A DNA stretch of 64,000 bases from Synechococcus sp. PCC 7336 (GTDB lineage: Bacteria > Cyanobacteriota > Cyanobacteriia > Thermostichales > PCC-7336). Under the pieces are notes generated by a model, which saw nothing but the letters and a program-made list of their open reading frames with translations, did not search any database and had not been told where the DNA came from. Shown piece after piece: positions 7,997 to 17,400 of the stretch; the stretch's first letter is position 1; each line of letters opens with the position of its first letter. The position numbers and the translations under genes were made by a program. The DNA lies in assembly GCF_000332275.1 (NCBI RefSeq), contig NZ_CM001776.1:4834008-4898007 (forward strand). The letters run 5' to 3'.

Positions 7997-8317
7997 TTAC
8001 ATTCGGTCTTCGGCCATCATTGCTCCCCTGGTATATGCGGGGATTTCAAACCCCAGAATGCGATCGCAGAAATCCTTCCATTCATCTGTTACAGCCTCGA
8101 AAACGACGTTCTGGTTCGAGAAAATTCCATCGGTGACGACATAGTTTTCTTGGAGATAGAGCACGTCTTCGTCACTCAGCTTCCGCTGAGTTTCACGTTC
8201 CCGGCCATCAATAGTTTGAGTTTCCTTGCGCATAAAGTTGAGGGGGCGCGGCCAATGTTCGAATTGCTGCAATTGTTTGAGGGGGTAAGCCTTGCAGTAA
8301 GCACCCATTTGAGTCAT
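7997..8317 (-). CDS. Small NRPS-cluster protein, function unknown
   Basis: A 106-residue soluble protein with no membrane segment or signal peptide. ATG at 8317 has GGAGA about 8 bases upstream. Its sequence (MGAYCKAYPLKQLQQFEHW ... YLQENYVVTDGIF ... VFEAVTDEWKDFC) is well ordered and looks conserved. I have an impression of similar small proteins in other cyanobacterial peptide clusters but cannot name a family or reaction. It lies between the last synthetase gene and the MbtH-like gene on the same strand, so it is probably part of the pathway. Two Cys and several conserved-looking aromatics are present, with no recognisable catalytic motif. Confidence 0.6.
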   Translation of the reverse strand: MTQMGAYCKAYPLKQLQQFEHWPRPLNFMRKETQTIDGRERETQRKLSDEDVLYLQENYVVTDGIFSNQNVVFEAVTDEWKDFCDRILGFEIPAYTRGAMMAEDRM

Positions 8318-8448
8318 GGCACGTTCTCCATAGTGTTACGTAGCGATTATTGATTGAGGTCGGGGTGGCTTGCCTTGGAGGGGAGGTGCCCTCGATGTAT
8401 GAAAGGCAGATTGATGCATGTCAACACTCCATGTGGGAATCAAATTCG
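8318..8448. other. Largest spacer inside the biosynthetic operon
   Basis: At 131 bases this is the longest gap between genes of the minus-strand operon. It precedes the small unknown protein, MbtH-like and export genes, so it is the most likely place for an internal promoter or processing site. I see no strong -10/-35 pair or terminator hairpin. Apart from the GGAGA serving the next gene, no specific element is recognised. Confidence 0.35.
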
Positions 8449-11400
8449 TCAATCGGGAAGCAGGCCGCCCGAACGCATTGCCCTGGCACTGTCGCGAAAC
8501 GCAGCGGCGATCGCCTCGATATCGGCATCGGTGTGGGCGCTGGAGAAGGAGCCGCAGTCTGCTTGGAGGTATACCCCCCGCTCTAAGAGGTGATATCGAA
8601 AGACATTGGCACTTCCTCCGGCTAAAGCCCCCCCGATCGATACCAAGCCGAAGCGGGAGCCAAAATGTTTCAGTTGTAAGGGAACTCGCTCGGTTGAGAA
8701 CTCGGCATTGAGGCGATCGACGAATTGGTCAGTGCGCTGGTTGAGCTGAGATTGGAGTTGCGGACCCCGTCGCTGTATTGCTTGCAAAACTGCTCGTGTA
8801 GAGGCCATGGCCAGCGGGTGGGTGCTGTAGGTACTGCCAAATTCTGCGGGCGGAACTTGGGGTGCGGAATCGTCGCCATACTGCCAACTACCGCCGTCGA
8901 TCGCATCTAAATACTCCGCTTTACCCGCGACGATGCCGAGGGGCAGCCCGCCACCAGCCGGTTTGCCATACACTGCCAGATCGGCATCCACCTCAAACCA
9001 AGCTTGGCAACCACCGGGATGAATGCGGAAGCCGAACACCACTTCATCCAAGATCAGAGCGATATTCCGCTCGCGAGTCAGGTGGCGTAACTGCTGCAAA
9101 AAGCCCTTGGGTTGGAGATCGAGGCGATCGGCAATTTGGCTTTGGACGGGTTCCACCAATACTGCCGCCAGCTCTGCTGCACGGGCCTCGACAATTTCGA
9201 GGGAGCGAGGATTGCCATAATCCAACACCAACACATCTGCCACGCTGCTGGCCGGAATTCCAGCAGTTCCCGGTAAACCTTGGGGGTTGAGGTTGAGGCT
9301 GTGGGGGCGGGCAAGGGTCGTGTCGGCGGTGCCGTGGTAGGAGCCTGCGAACAGAGCGATTTTGGCTCGTTGGGTGCGGGCGCGGGCGAGGCGGATGGCG
9401 GCAATGAAGGCTTCGGTACGGGTGCCTGCAAAGCTGACTCGTTCCGAGCCCGTCAGGGTTTGGATGGTTTGGGCCACTTCGGCAGCTAGCGGAGTTGGGG
9501 GGCCGAGAGGGAAGCCTCGCTCGATTTGCTCCAATAGAGCTGCTTTGACACAGGGGGGATTGTGACCCAACAAGGTCACCCCGTAGCTCATGGTCAAATC
9601 GAGATATTCGTTGCCGTCCACATCCCAGAGGCAGGCTCCCTCAGCGCGATCGACGGCGATGGGATAGACCATCTCCTTGAGGCGGGGGTGGAAGCCATTG
9701 CGGTAGCGTCGATCGGCCACTAGCGGGCGGGCGGTGGTGGCGAGTTGCTTAGATTGTTCGGTGCGTTGGGTGTGCCGCCGGGTAAAGGCTTTGAGATAGT
9801 GCTCCTGTTTGGGGGTGGGGTAGTCGAGCAGTTCGGTGCCCGGATCGAGGGGAAGTTCCGACAGGCGGCGATCGGGGTCGGTGGCGATCGCCTCTAGGAT
9901 TACCAGGGCGTGGCGCAGCATTTCGACAATCGTGTCTGAGGTAAATAGGTCGGCGCTGTATTCCAAGAAGCCGACAATTTCGTCACCACTGTCCAACAGC
10001 GAGAGGGTGAGATCGCAGCGGGCGGTACCCCAGTTGACGGGGTAGGAACGAAATTCGAGGTTGCTGCTGCGGGTTTTGGGGTTGTCGGGGTAGCGCTTGT
10101 AGGCAAAAGCCGCTTGGTAGATGGGAGTGCGGCTGAGATCCGGTTCGATGTGGAGGGATTCCACCAATAGGTCGAAGGGCATATCTTGGTGGGCGTAGGC
10201 GGAGAGGGCGAGCTGGCGGATGCGACCCAAGTATTCTTTGAAGGTGGGATTGCCGGATAGATCCAAGCGTAGGGCTAAATAGTTGTTGAAGCTGCCGATG
10301 GAAGATTCCACTTCGGTGTGGCGGCGATCGGCGACGGAGGTCCCCACGATCGCGTCTTCTTGCTGGCTATAGGCGTAGAGCCAGATCGAGTAGGAGGCCA
10401 GCAGGGTCATGTAGAGGGTGACCCCCTCCTGCTGGCTGAGGTGGCGGCAGCGCTCCGCTAAGCCGGAGGGGATGCGCAGGAGTTGGATGTCACCTCGGAA
10501 GCTTTTGATGGCAGGACGAGGGTAGTCTGTGGGCAAATCCAGAATCGGCAAGGGAGGCGCGAGCTGCCCCTGCCAATAGGCTTGGCTGGCTTGGAGGGCA
10601 CCGCTGTCCGAGCGTTTTTGCTGCCATTCGACAAAGTCGTCGTACTGGATGGTCAAGGGCGGTAGGGGGGAGGGTCGACCACTGGCGATCGCCGGGTAGA
10701 GCAGTTCCAGTTCCCGCATAAAGACATTGCGAGACCAGGCGTCGAAAGCTAGTTGGTGGCAGGTGAATAGGGCGATCGATTGCTCGGGATGCTCCCAAAT
10801 GATGCTGGTGCGCAGGAGAGGACCGCTGGCGAGGTCGAAGGGCTGGCGGAATTCCAGGGTGGCGAGGCGCTCGGTTTCGGCAGCGCGAAGGGATTTTGGC
10901 AGGTCACTGATATCGACGACCAATAGGTTAACGGGTAAATCCGGGGGGACAGTTTTGATGACGCGATCGCCCTCAGTTCGAAACCGCGTGCGAATACTGT
11001 CGTGGCGCTGCTGGATGGTGGCGAGGCATTGCTTCAGCACCGGGATATCGAGGGGACCGGTGATGTGTCGGCCAGTGGCGGTGTTGTAGAAGTAATGGTC
11101 GGGGGACACCTGCTGAGTGAAGAACCAGAGGCGTTTTTGGGTTGGAGAAAGAGGTCGTTCCTCGGCGTGCTCGACAGGCACTAAGGGCAGGAGTTCCTGG
11201 CCGGAGGCAGTTTGGCGATCGCGATCGATGAAGGCTGCGAGTTCGGCAATGGTGGAGAATTCGAAGAGTTTGAGCAGGGGCAGGGGTCTGCCGAGCGCCG
11301 TTTGGATGCGGGAGACGAGGCGAATCGCTAGGAGCGAGTGGCCGCCTAGATCGAAGAAATTATCGTGAATGCCCACCCGTTCCACGGCCAACACCTCGGC

Positions 11401-14397
11401 CCAAAGGCTGGCAAGGAGTTCTTCGGTGGGAGTGCGGGGGGCAGTGTAGGTCGTAGCTAGGTCGAGGCGATCGCTGGATGGGGGCTGGAGGGCGCGCCGA
11501 TCGACTTTGCCGCTGGGGGTGAGGGGGAAGCTGTCTTGGATAACGAAGGCGCTGGGCAGCATGTAGTCCGGCAGCCGCTCTTGGAGAAACTGCTTCAGGG
11601 TGGCGGCAGAAGCGACTTCTGGCTCGGTGGGGATGATGTAGGCGACGAGACGGCGATCGCCCGCTGCGTTGGTGTGGACCGCAACGATCGCCGCTTTGAC
11701 AGAAGGCGCTTGGGCTAAGACGACTTCGATTTCCCCCAGTTCGATACGGTAGCCCCTCAGCTTGACGCAAGTGTCGATGCGGCCCAGATATTCGATGCGA
11801 CCGTCGGGAAGGTAGCGGGCGAGATCGCCGGTTTTGTAGAGGCGATCGCCGGGGCGATCGCTGAATGGGTTGGGGATAAAACTAGCGGCAGTCAGATCGG
11901 GGCGATTGAGATAGCCTCGCGCGAGTTGAACGCCGCCGATGTAAATTTCTCCCGGCAAGCCAGTGGCGACGGGCTGCAGTTTGGCGTCGAGTAAATCAAT
12001 GCTGGTATTGGCAATGGGGCGACCGATGGGCGGCAAGATCGGCCATTCGGAGGGGGCGTCAGAAAGGGCTTCTGCAGTGGCAACGTGGGTTTCGGAAGGG
12101 CCGTACTGGTTGTGCAAGCTGCAGTCATTCAGTGAGCTGAAGAAGGTTTCTAGCTGCGGAATCGCCTGCAATTGCTCGCCTGCTGCAATCACTTGGCGCA
12201 GGTGAGCGGGGAAGGCAGCTTGCTCGATCGCCACCTCTGCCAATTGGCGGAGGGCGACGAAGGGCAGAAATAGGCGTGTAACTTGCCAGTCATCCAGGTG
12301 GCGCAATAGCTGGGGGATGTCTCGGCGGATACTATCGGAGACGAGGATGAGGGTGCCGCCGGCATACCAGGTGGAGAAAATTTCTTGGAAAGAGACGTCG
12401 AAGTTGAGGGAGGTAAATTGCAGGGTGCGACTAGCGGCTTCGGAGGTGGATTGCGATCGCTGCCAGTGAACGAGATTGACGATCGCTCGGTGGGTCATCG
12501 CCACCCCTTTGGGCCGTCCGGTGGAGCCGGAGGTGTAAAGCAGGTAGGCCAGGTTATCGGGGTACAACTGCGGGGCTGCAGGGCGATCGCTGGAGTCAGT
12601 GTCGAACGGCTCCCAGCGGTCTAGGCAGAGAATCTGTGCTGAGGTTTCGGGGAGGCGATCGCGGAGGTGCTCTTGACTGACAATCGCTGACAGGCGAGCA
12701 TCCGAGCAAATGATGCGCAGGCGTTCGAGCGGATAACTGGGGTCGAGGGGAACGCAAGTGCCACCGGCTTTGAGAATGGCGAGGAGGCCAATCGGTAGGT
12801 CCAACGATCGATCGACACAGAGACCCACTGAAACATCTGGACCGACACCTAACTGTTGCAAATAACTGGCTAGCTGCCCCGATCGCCGCTCTAGTTCGGC
12901 ATAGGTTATCCGTTCGTCTTTGTAGGATACGGCGATCGCCTCCGGTGTTCGTTGGGCCCGATCTGCGAATAAATCTGGGAGGCAGAGGCGATCGGGATAG
13001 TCGGCGGCGGTTTGATTCCAGAGGGTCTGCTGCGCTCGATCTGGAGCCGCTGGCGTTATCTCCGACAGGGGGCAATGGGGGGCGATCGCGATTTCAGCTA
13101 AAAGGGTGCGGTAGTGCTCTAGTAGTTGTTTGGCGCTGTCGCCATTGACGCGTTCGCGATCGTACAGCAGTTCCACCGTCAGGTTAGTCCCGGGAGAAAT
13201 CAGGACGGTGATGGGGTAATTGGTTTTCTCAAATTCATCCCGCTCGACTAAGGCGAGACTGCCCGTCGGACTGCTGCTGGCAGACTCGGAGGGAGTATTG
13301 CTGAAAACAAGCAAGGAATCGAATAGAGGGGTAGAGGGAGGGAGTTCGCTATAGCTTTGGATGCGGCTGAGGGGAGTGTATTCGTACTGTCGCGATTCAG
13401 CCTGCTGGATTTGTAGACTTTGCAACCAGTCCACTAGAGGGGCGTCGGGGTCGATGCGAACCCTGACGGGTAGGGTGCTGAGAAAAAGACCGACGATCGC
13501 ATTAACGTTGGGAATTTCGGGAGGGCGACCGGATGAGGCCGTCCCGTAGACAATATCGGTTTCGCCCGTGTAGCAACTCAGCAATAGCGCCCAAGCCCCT
13601 TGAGCGATCGTATTGAGGGTGAGTTGGTACTGGCGGGAAAGCTGAACGAGCTTGTCGCTCGGGGCCGAGTCCAAAACTGCCCTAAATTTGGCACTCTCGG
13701 CTCGATTCTTCTCAGCACTGTGGGAGTTAGCTGATGTCAGGGTCGCGCGGCGATCGAGATCTAGGGCAATCGCTTCCCTAAAGCCAGCTAGAGTCTGTCG
13801 CCAATAGGTTTCGGCCTTGTCGAGATCCTGCTGTTGCAGCCAATTGATGTAGTCGCGAAAGCGAGGAGGAGGTGGCAACTGCAGAGTTTTCTGGCGCAGT
13901 TGCGCTTCGTAGCACAGCATCACCTCTTTGTAGAGGGTGGCCAGGGACCAGCCGTCTAGGAGGATGTGATGGTAGCACCACACCACTTGAAAGCGATCGC
14001 GATCGAGCTGAAGAATCGTCACCCGCATGAGGGGGGCTGCCGTCAGCTCGAATCCCCTGGAGCGATCGGCTGCGAGGATTTCCTGGCGGGCCTCCGCCTG
14101 CTCTCCTGCGGGCATCTGGCTCAAATCGCGATGCTCGAACGGTAGCTCTACCTGCTCGTAGACCACTTGATAGGGCTTTTCTAGGTTGTCCCAATGGAAG
14201 GAGGTGCGCAGGATAGCGTGGCGATCCACGACCTGCTGCCAAGCCTGCTGCAGGACGGACAAACGCAGTTCTCCCTGTAGCGTCCAGGAATACTGCTGCA
14301 CGTATACCCCCGACTGAGGTGAGGCCAGGGTATGGAACAACATCCCCTGTTGCATGGGGGAGAGTTCGTAAATGTTTTCAACGGTGCGGTCTGGCAC
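8449..14397 (-). CDS. NRPS C-A-PCP-C*-aminotransferase
   Basis: A 1982-residue protein, GTG start at 14395-14397. Domains: C at about 1-430 (opening ELSPMQQGMLFHTL, HHILLDG at 143-149, the type found after epimerase domains); A at about 455-975, whose pocket I read as D-V-Q-F-I-A-Q-V-A, nearest to proline-type codes but not exact; PCP at about 1000-1065 (FFDLGGHSLL); a second C-like domain at about 1085-1500; and a class III, glutamate-semialdehyde-type aminotransferase at about 1555-1975 with PLP lysine K1812 in VYGKPAGGGLP. In the second C domain the HHxxxDG motif reads HQLAFDA: the catalytic His is Gln1215. No carrier, thioesterase or reductase follows the aminotransferase. It is the last synthetase gene, 35 bases after a KS-AT-carrier gene lacking a ketoreductase, whose beta-keto product is a plausible amination substrate. 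Confidence 0.9.
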   Translation of the reverse strand: MPDRTVENIYELSPMQQGMLFHTLASPQSGVYVQQYSWTLQGELRLSVLQQAWQQVVDRHAILRTSFHWDNLEKPYQVVYEQVELPFEHRDLSQMPAGEQAEARQEILAADRSRGFELTAAPLMRVTILQLDRDRFQVVWCYHHILLDGWSLATLYKEVMLCYEAQLRQKTLQLPPPPRFRDYINWLQQQDLDKAETYWRQTLAGFREAIALDLDRRATLTSANSHSAEKNRAESAKFRAVLDSAPSDKLVQLSRQYQLTLNTIAQGAWALLLSCYTGETDIVYGTASSGRPPEIPNVNAIVGLFLSTLPVRVRIDPDAPLVDWLQSLQIQQAESRQYEYTPLSRIQSYSELPPSTPLFDSLLVFSNTPSESASSSPTGSLALVERDEFEKTNYPITVLISPGTNLTVELLYDRERVNGDSAKQLLEHYRTLLAEIAIAPHCPLSEITPAAPDRAQQTLWNQTAADYPDRLCLPDLFADRAQRTPEAIAVSYKDERITYAELERRSGQLASYLQQLGVGPDVSVGLCVDRSLDLPIGLLAILKAGGTCVPLDPSYPLERLRIICSDARLSAIVSQEHLRDRLPETSAQILCLDRWEPFDTDSSDRPAAPQLYPDNLAYLLYTSGSTGRPKGVAMTHRAIVNLVHWQRSQSTSEAASRTLQFTSLNFDVSFQEIFSTWYAGGTLILVSDSIRRDIPQLLRHLDDWQVTRLFLPFVALRQLAEVAIEQAAFPAHLRQVIAAGEQLQAIPQLETFFSSLNDCSLHNQYGPSETHVATAEALSDAPSEWPILPPIGRPIANTSIDLLDAKLQPVATGLPGEIYIGGVQLARGYLNRPDLTAASFIPNPFSDRPGDRLYKTGDLARYLPDGRIEYLGRIDTCVKLRGYRIELGEIEVVLAQAPSVKAAIVAVHTNAAGDRRLVAYIIPTEPEVASAATLKQFLQERLPDYMLPSAFVIQDSFPLTPSGKVDRRALQPPSSDRLDLATTYTAPRTPTEELLASLWAEVLAVERVGIHDNFFDLGGHSLLAIRLVSRIQTALGRPLPLLKLFEFSTIAELAAFIDRDRQTASGQELLPLVPVEHAEERPLSPTQKRLWFFTQQVSPDHYFYNTATGRHITGPLDIPVLKQCLATIQQRHDSIRTRFRTEGDRVIKTVPPDLPVNLLVVDISDLPKSLRAAETERLATLEFRQPFDLASGPLLRTSIIWEHPEQSIALFTCHQLAFDAWSRNVFMRELELLYPAIASGRPSPLPPLTIQYDDFVEWQQKRSDSGALQASQAYWQGQLAPPLPILDLPTDYPRPAIKSFRGDIQLLRIPSGLAERCRHLSQQEGVTLYMTLLASYSIWLYAYSQQEDAIVGTSVADRRHTEVESSIGSFNNYLALRLDLSGNPTFKEYLGRIRQLALSAYAHQDMPFDLLVESLHIEPDLSRTPIYQAAFAYKRYPDNPKTRSSNLEFRSYPVNWGTARCDLTLSLLDSGDEIVGFLEYSADLFTSDTIVEMLRHALVILEAIATDPDRRLSELPLDPGTELLDYPTPKQEHYLKAFTRRHTQRTEQSKQLATTARPLVADRRYRNGFHPRLKEMVYPIAVDRAEGACLWDVDGNEYLDLTMSYGVTLLGHNPPCVKAALLEQIERGFPLGPPTPLAAEVAQTIQTLTGSERVSFAGTRTEAFIAAIRLARARTQRAKIALFAGSYHGTADTTLARPHSLNLNPQGLPGTAGIPASSVADVLVLDYGNPRSLEIVEARAAELAAVLVEPVQSQIADRLDLQPKGFLQQLRHLTRERNIALILDEVVFGFRIHPGGCQAWFEVDADLAVYGKPAGGGLPLGIVAGKAEYLDAIDGGSWQYGDDSAPQVPPAEFGSTYSTHPLAMASTRAVLQAIQRRGPQLQSQLNQRTDQFVDRLNAEFSTERVPLQLKHFGSRFGLVSIGGALAGGSANVFRYHLLERGVYLQADCGSFSSAHTDADIEAIAAAFRDSARAMRSGGLLPD

Positions 14398-14432
14398 GGG
14401 GTCTACCTCGAACTTGACGAGAGGGTGAGGGG

Positions 14433-17400
14433 TTAATGGGACGATCGCAGGGCATCGAGGAGGCGATCGCGATCTTTGGGGTCAATTTGCGATCTGGCGA
14501 AATTGGGGGAAAGGGTCGCTTCTGCCAGTTGGCTTTCCGAAGTGGCCAAGGATTGCACTGTCTTGGCCATAGCCTCGGCGAGTCTGACAATGGTTTTGCG
14601 GTTGTGGAGGGTGGAGCTGTAGTGCCAGAGGAAGCTCAGGGAGTCGTTGGCAATGTAGCTTTGGAGTTCGAGCACGTAAGGACGTTGAGCCTCCGGGCTG
14701 CGGCTGGAGGTGCAAAGTTCCGGCACTAGCTCTAGGGGCAACCCTGCCTGCGCAGTTGGCGCTCTCTGCATAGACGCCTCCTCAGTTGAAGCCTCGCTAG
14801 TCGAGTCAGTCCCCACAAGCATGCCGAGATGGTCGAAGCAGATGGGGGAGGACGATCTCGACCCTGTTTGGCTGCCGTCCGAAGCTGGGTCGTCGAGATC
14901 GTGCAGCAGGCCGAAATGAACGCCGCTGTTGGGCACCGCTTGTAAGGTTTCGGAAACCTTACGTACAATCGCCTGGTGCGAGTCGTCGAAATCTGCCGCC
15001 AGTTTGAGGGGGAAGCGGCTACTGAAGGGGCCGACGGTTTCGCTAAAGTCAGTGTTCTCCAGCAGCTCGCGCCCCGAGACTTCGAGATCCGCCACCAGCG
15101 ATCGCGCCCCCGTCCAATCCCCCACAGCAATGAGGAGGGCAGCCAATAGAAACACCTCTATCTCGATCCCCGTTCTGGTGACTTTGTCCTGCAACTGTTG
15201 GGTATAGCGCTTGGAAATGGCGATTTTGACGGTTGCGGCTGAGACTGCGAGATTGCTGCCTCTGGGGCGATCCAGCGGTAGAAGGGGTAGGGCTTGCCAG
15301 AGGGGTTGCCAATAGCTCCGTTCGGCTTTGACGCTGGGTGAGCTGGCGATTTCAGGCAGATGTTCGGCCCATTGTTTGAACGAGCAAGTTTTGGGTCTAA
15401 ATTCCACCGCCATCCCCCGCTGTAGCAGTTGGTAAGCCAGCAGCAAATCTTCCAGCAGAATCAGCAGCGATTGACGATCGATCGCTAATTCGTGTGCCAC
15501 AATCCACAAGCGATTGGGGCGATCGTCGCCGCGCTCGAACAGAGCCACATGCAGCAAAGGTCCTGTCTCTAAGTTGAATCCAGCCTGAATCTCTGCCACC
15601 GCCGCCTTCATGGCGAATTCCTCTGCTGTTTCCTTCGGATCGGTAACGTCGAGGCAAGTCAATGGCACGGCAACAACGGTGTCAGCTTGGGCCAGGTCAG
15701 TTCGACAGGTGTCAGGCCCCCATCCCCTAACCCCTTCCCCCAAACTTGGGGGAAGGGGAACAGAACGGTAAATTGCGGGTTTGAGGCTGTTGCTCCCCTC
15801 TCCCAAACTTGGGAGAGGGGCCGGGGGTGAGGGCAATACAGAGCCATCGAACTCAGCTTGGACCGATTCCCAGCCAGCTGCCGTGCGGGTAAAGGATAAA
15901 CGCAGAGCATCGTGGCGCAGCAAACAGAGGCGTACGGCCTCTTGCAAGCAGTCGGCGTCGAGGGCAACACCGCAATCGAGCACCAACGAACGAGCCCAGT
16001 AATGGGGATTGAGGGGTTGCCGCCCAAAGAAACGCTGCTGTTTGGGGACGAGGGGAACGGCACCCGCAACGATGCCCTGTTCGGCCTCGCTGGATTGTGT
16101 GGGAACGGCGATCGCCGCCAGAGCCGCAATGGTTTGGTGCTGAAATAGTTGCGCGGGGTCCAGTTGCCAACCCGCTTGACTGACCAACGACAGAATTTGG
16201 ATACCTTGAACGGAATCGCCCCCCAGTTCGAAAAAGTTTGCGTGGATGCCAATAGGAGAGATGCCCAGTACCTTTTCCCAGGCTGTGGCGATCGCGTTTT
16301 CCGCTGCGCTCGCAGGCAGATCTTCAGGGGCGATCGAGTTGGGCTGAAGAGGGTCTTGACTGGTTGGGGTTGGCAGCGTTGATGCTGTTGCCGATGTGGC
16401 AAGTGGCGAGCTGGCGCTGTCATGAGAGGCTGGCCCTGCAAGGGGCTCTGCGGGTATGACGTTGCCAGCGAGGGCACGTAAAAACTGCGGCGACATCTCG
16501 ACCCAATGGCGCTGGCGTTGGAAGGGATAGGTGGGGAGGGGAAGGCGGTGGCGTTGCTCGCGGGCAGATCCCCCCTGCCAATCCACCTCAACCCCATGTC
16601 GCCACAGTTGACCGAGGGCTTCTAGAGCAGCGGCTAGATCGGCTCGTTCCTGTTTGGCATGGCGGGCAGAGGTCACTAGAGGGTGTTCGGGAGAGGCTTG
16701 TTTGCGAGCCAACGTCGTCAGGGCTTGCCCCGGTCCCACCTCCAAAAGAACCGTATTGGGAGTGTCGAGCAGACATTGGACGCCAGCGGCAAAGCGGACG
16801 GGCTGACGCATCTGTTGCACCCAGTAGTCGGGCTTGGTGGCGGTGTCGGGGTCGATCCAAGTGCCCGTCAGGTTGGAGATAAAGGGGAATTGTGGGGCAG
16901 CCAGGGGAATTTTTTCGAGTTCGGCAGCAAAGGTTGGGGCAATGCTCTCGACGGCGGCGGTGTGGAAGGCGTGGCTGGTGTGTAGCGGTCGATAGCTGAT
17001 GTCTTGTTGCTCCAGCTTGGTTTGGAAGGCAGCGATCGCCTCCGGAGGTCCCGCGACCGCACACAGTTCCGGCGCGTTGTCAGCGGCAATCGCCGTGCCG
17101 GGTACCAACAGGGGCTCGATCTCTCTAGCAGAGCGCGGCACCGCTACCATTGCTCCCGACGGCATTTGAGACATTAGTCTGCCGCGAACGGCCACCAGAC
17201 TAAGCGCATCTTCGAGGGAAAACACTCCTGCCAAGCAAGCCGCCACGTATTCACCGATGCTGTGGCCGATTGCCATCTGGGGCTGAACGCCCCAACAGGC
17301 CCACCACTGCGCCCAGGCATATTCCAGAACAAAAAGTGCTGGCTGGGCTAAGTCAGTTTGCTTGAGTCGCTGCTCTGCCTGGGCTTGCTGCGCGGGATCG

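Noticed and set aside
15659-16597. Long (312-codon) frame on the same strand within the KS-AT gene
   Set aside because: It is an alternative frame of the 14433-19163 gene; translation is Pro/Ser/Arg-rich without domain features, typical for out-of-frame reading of GC-rich DNA.
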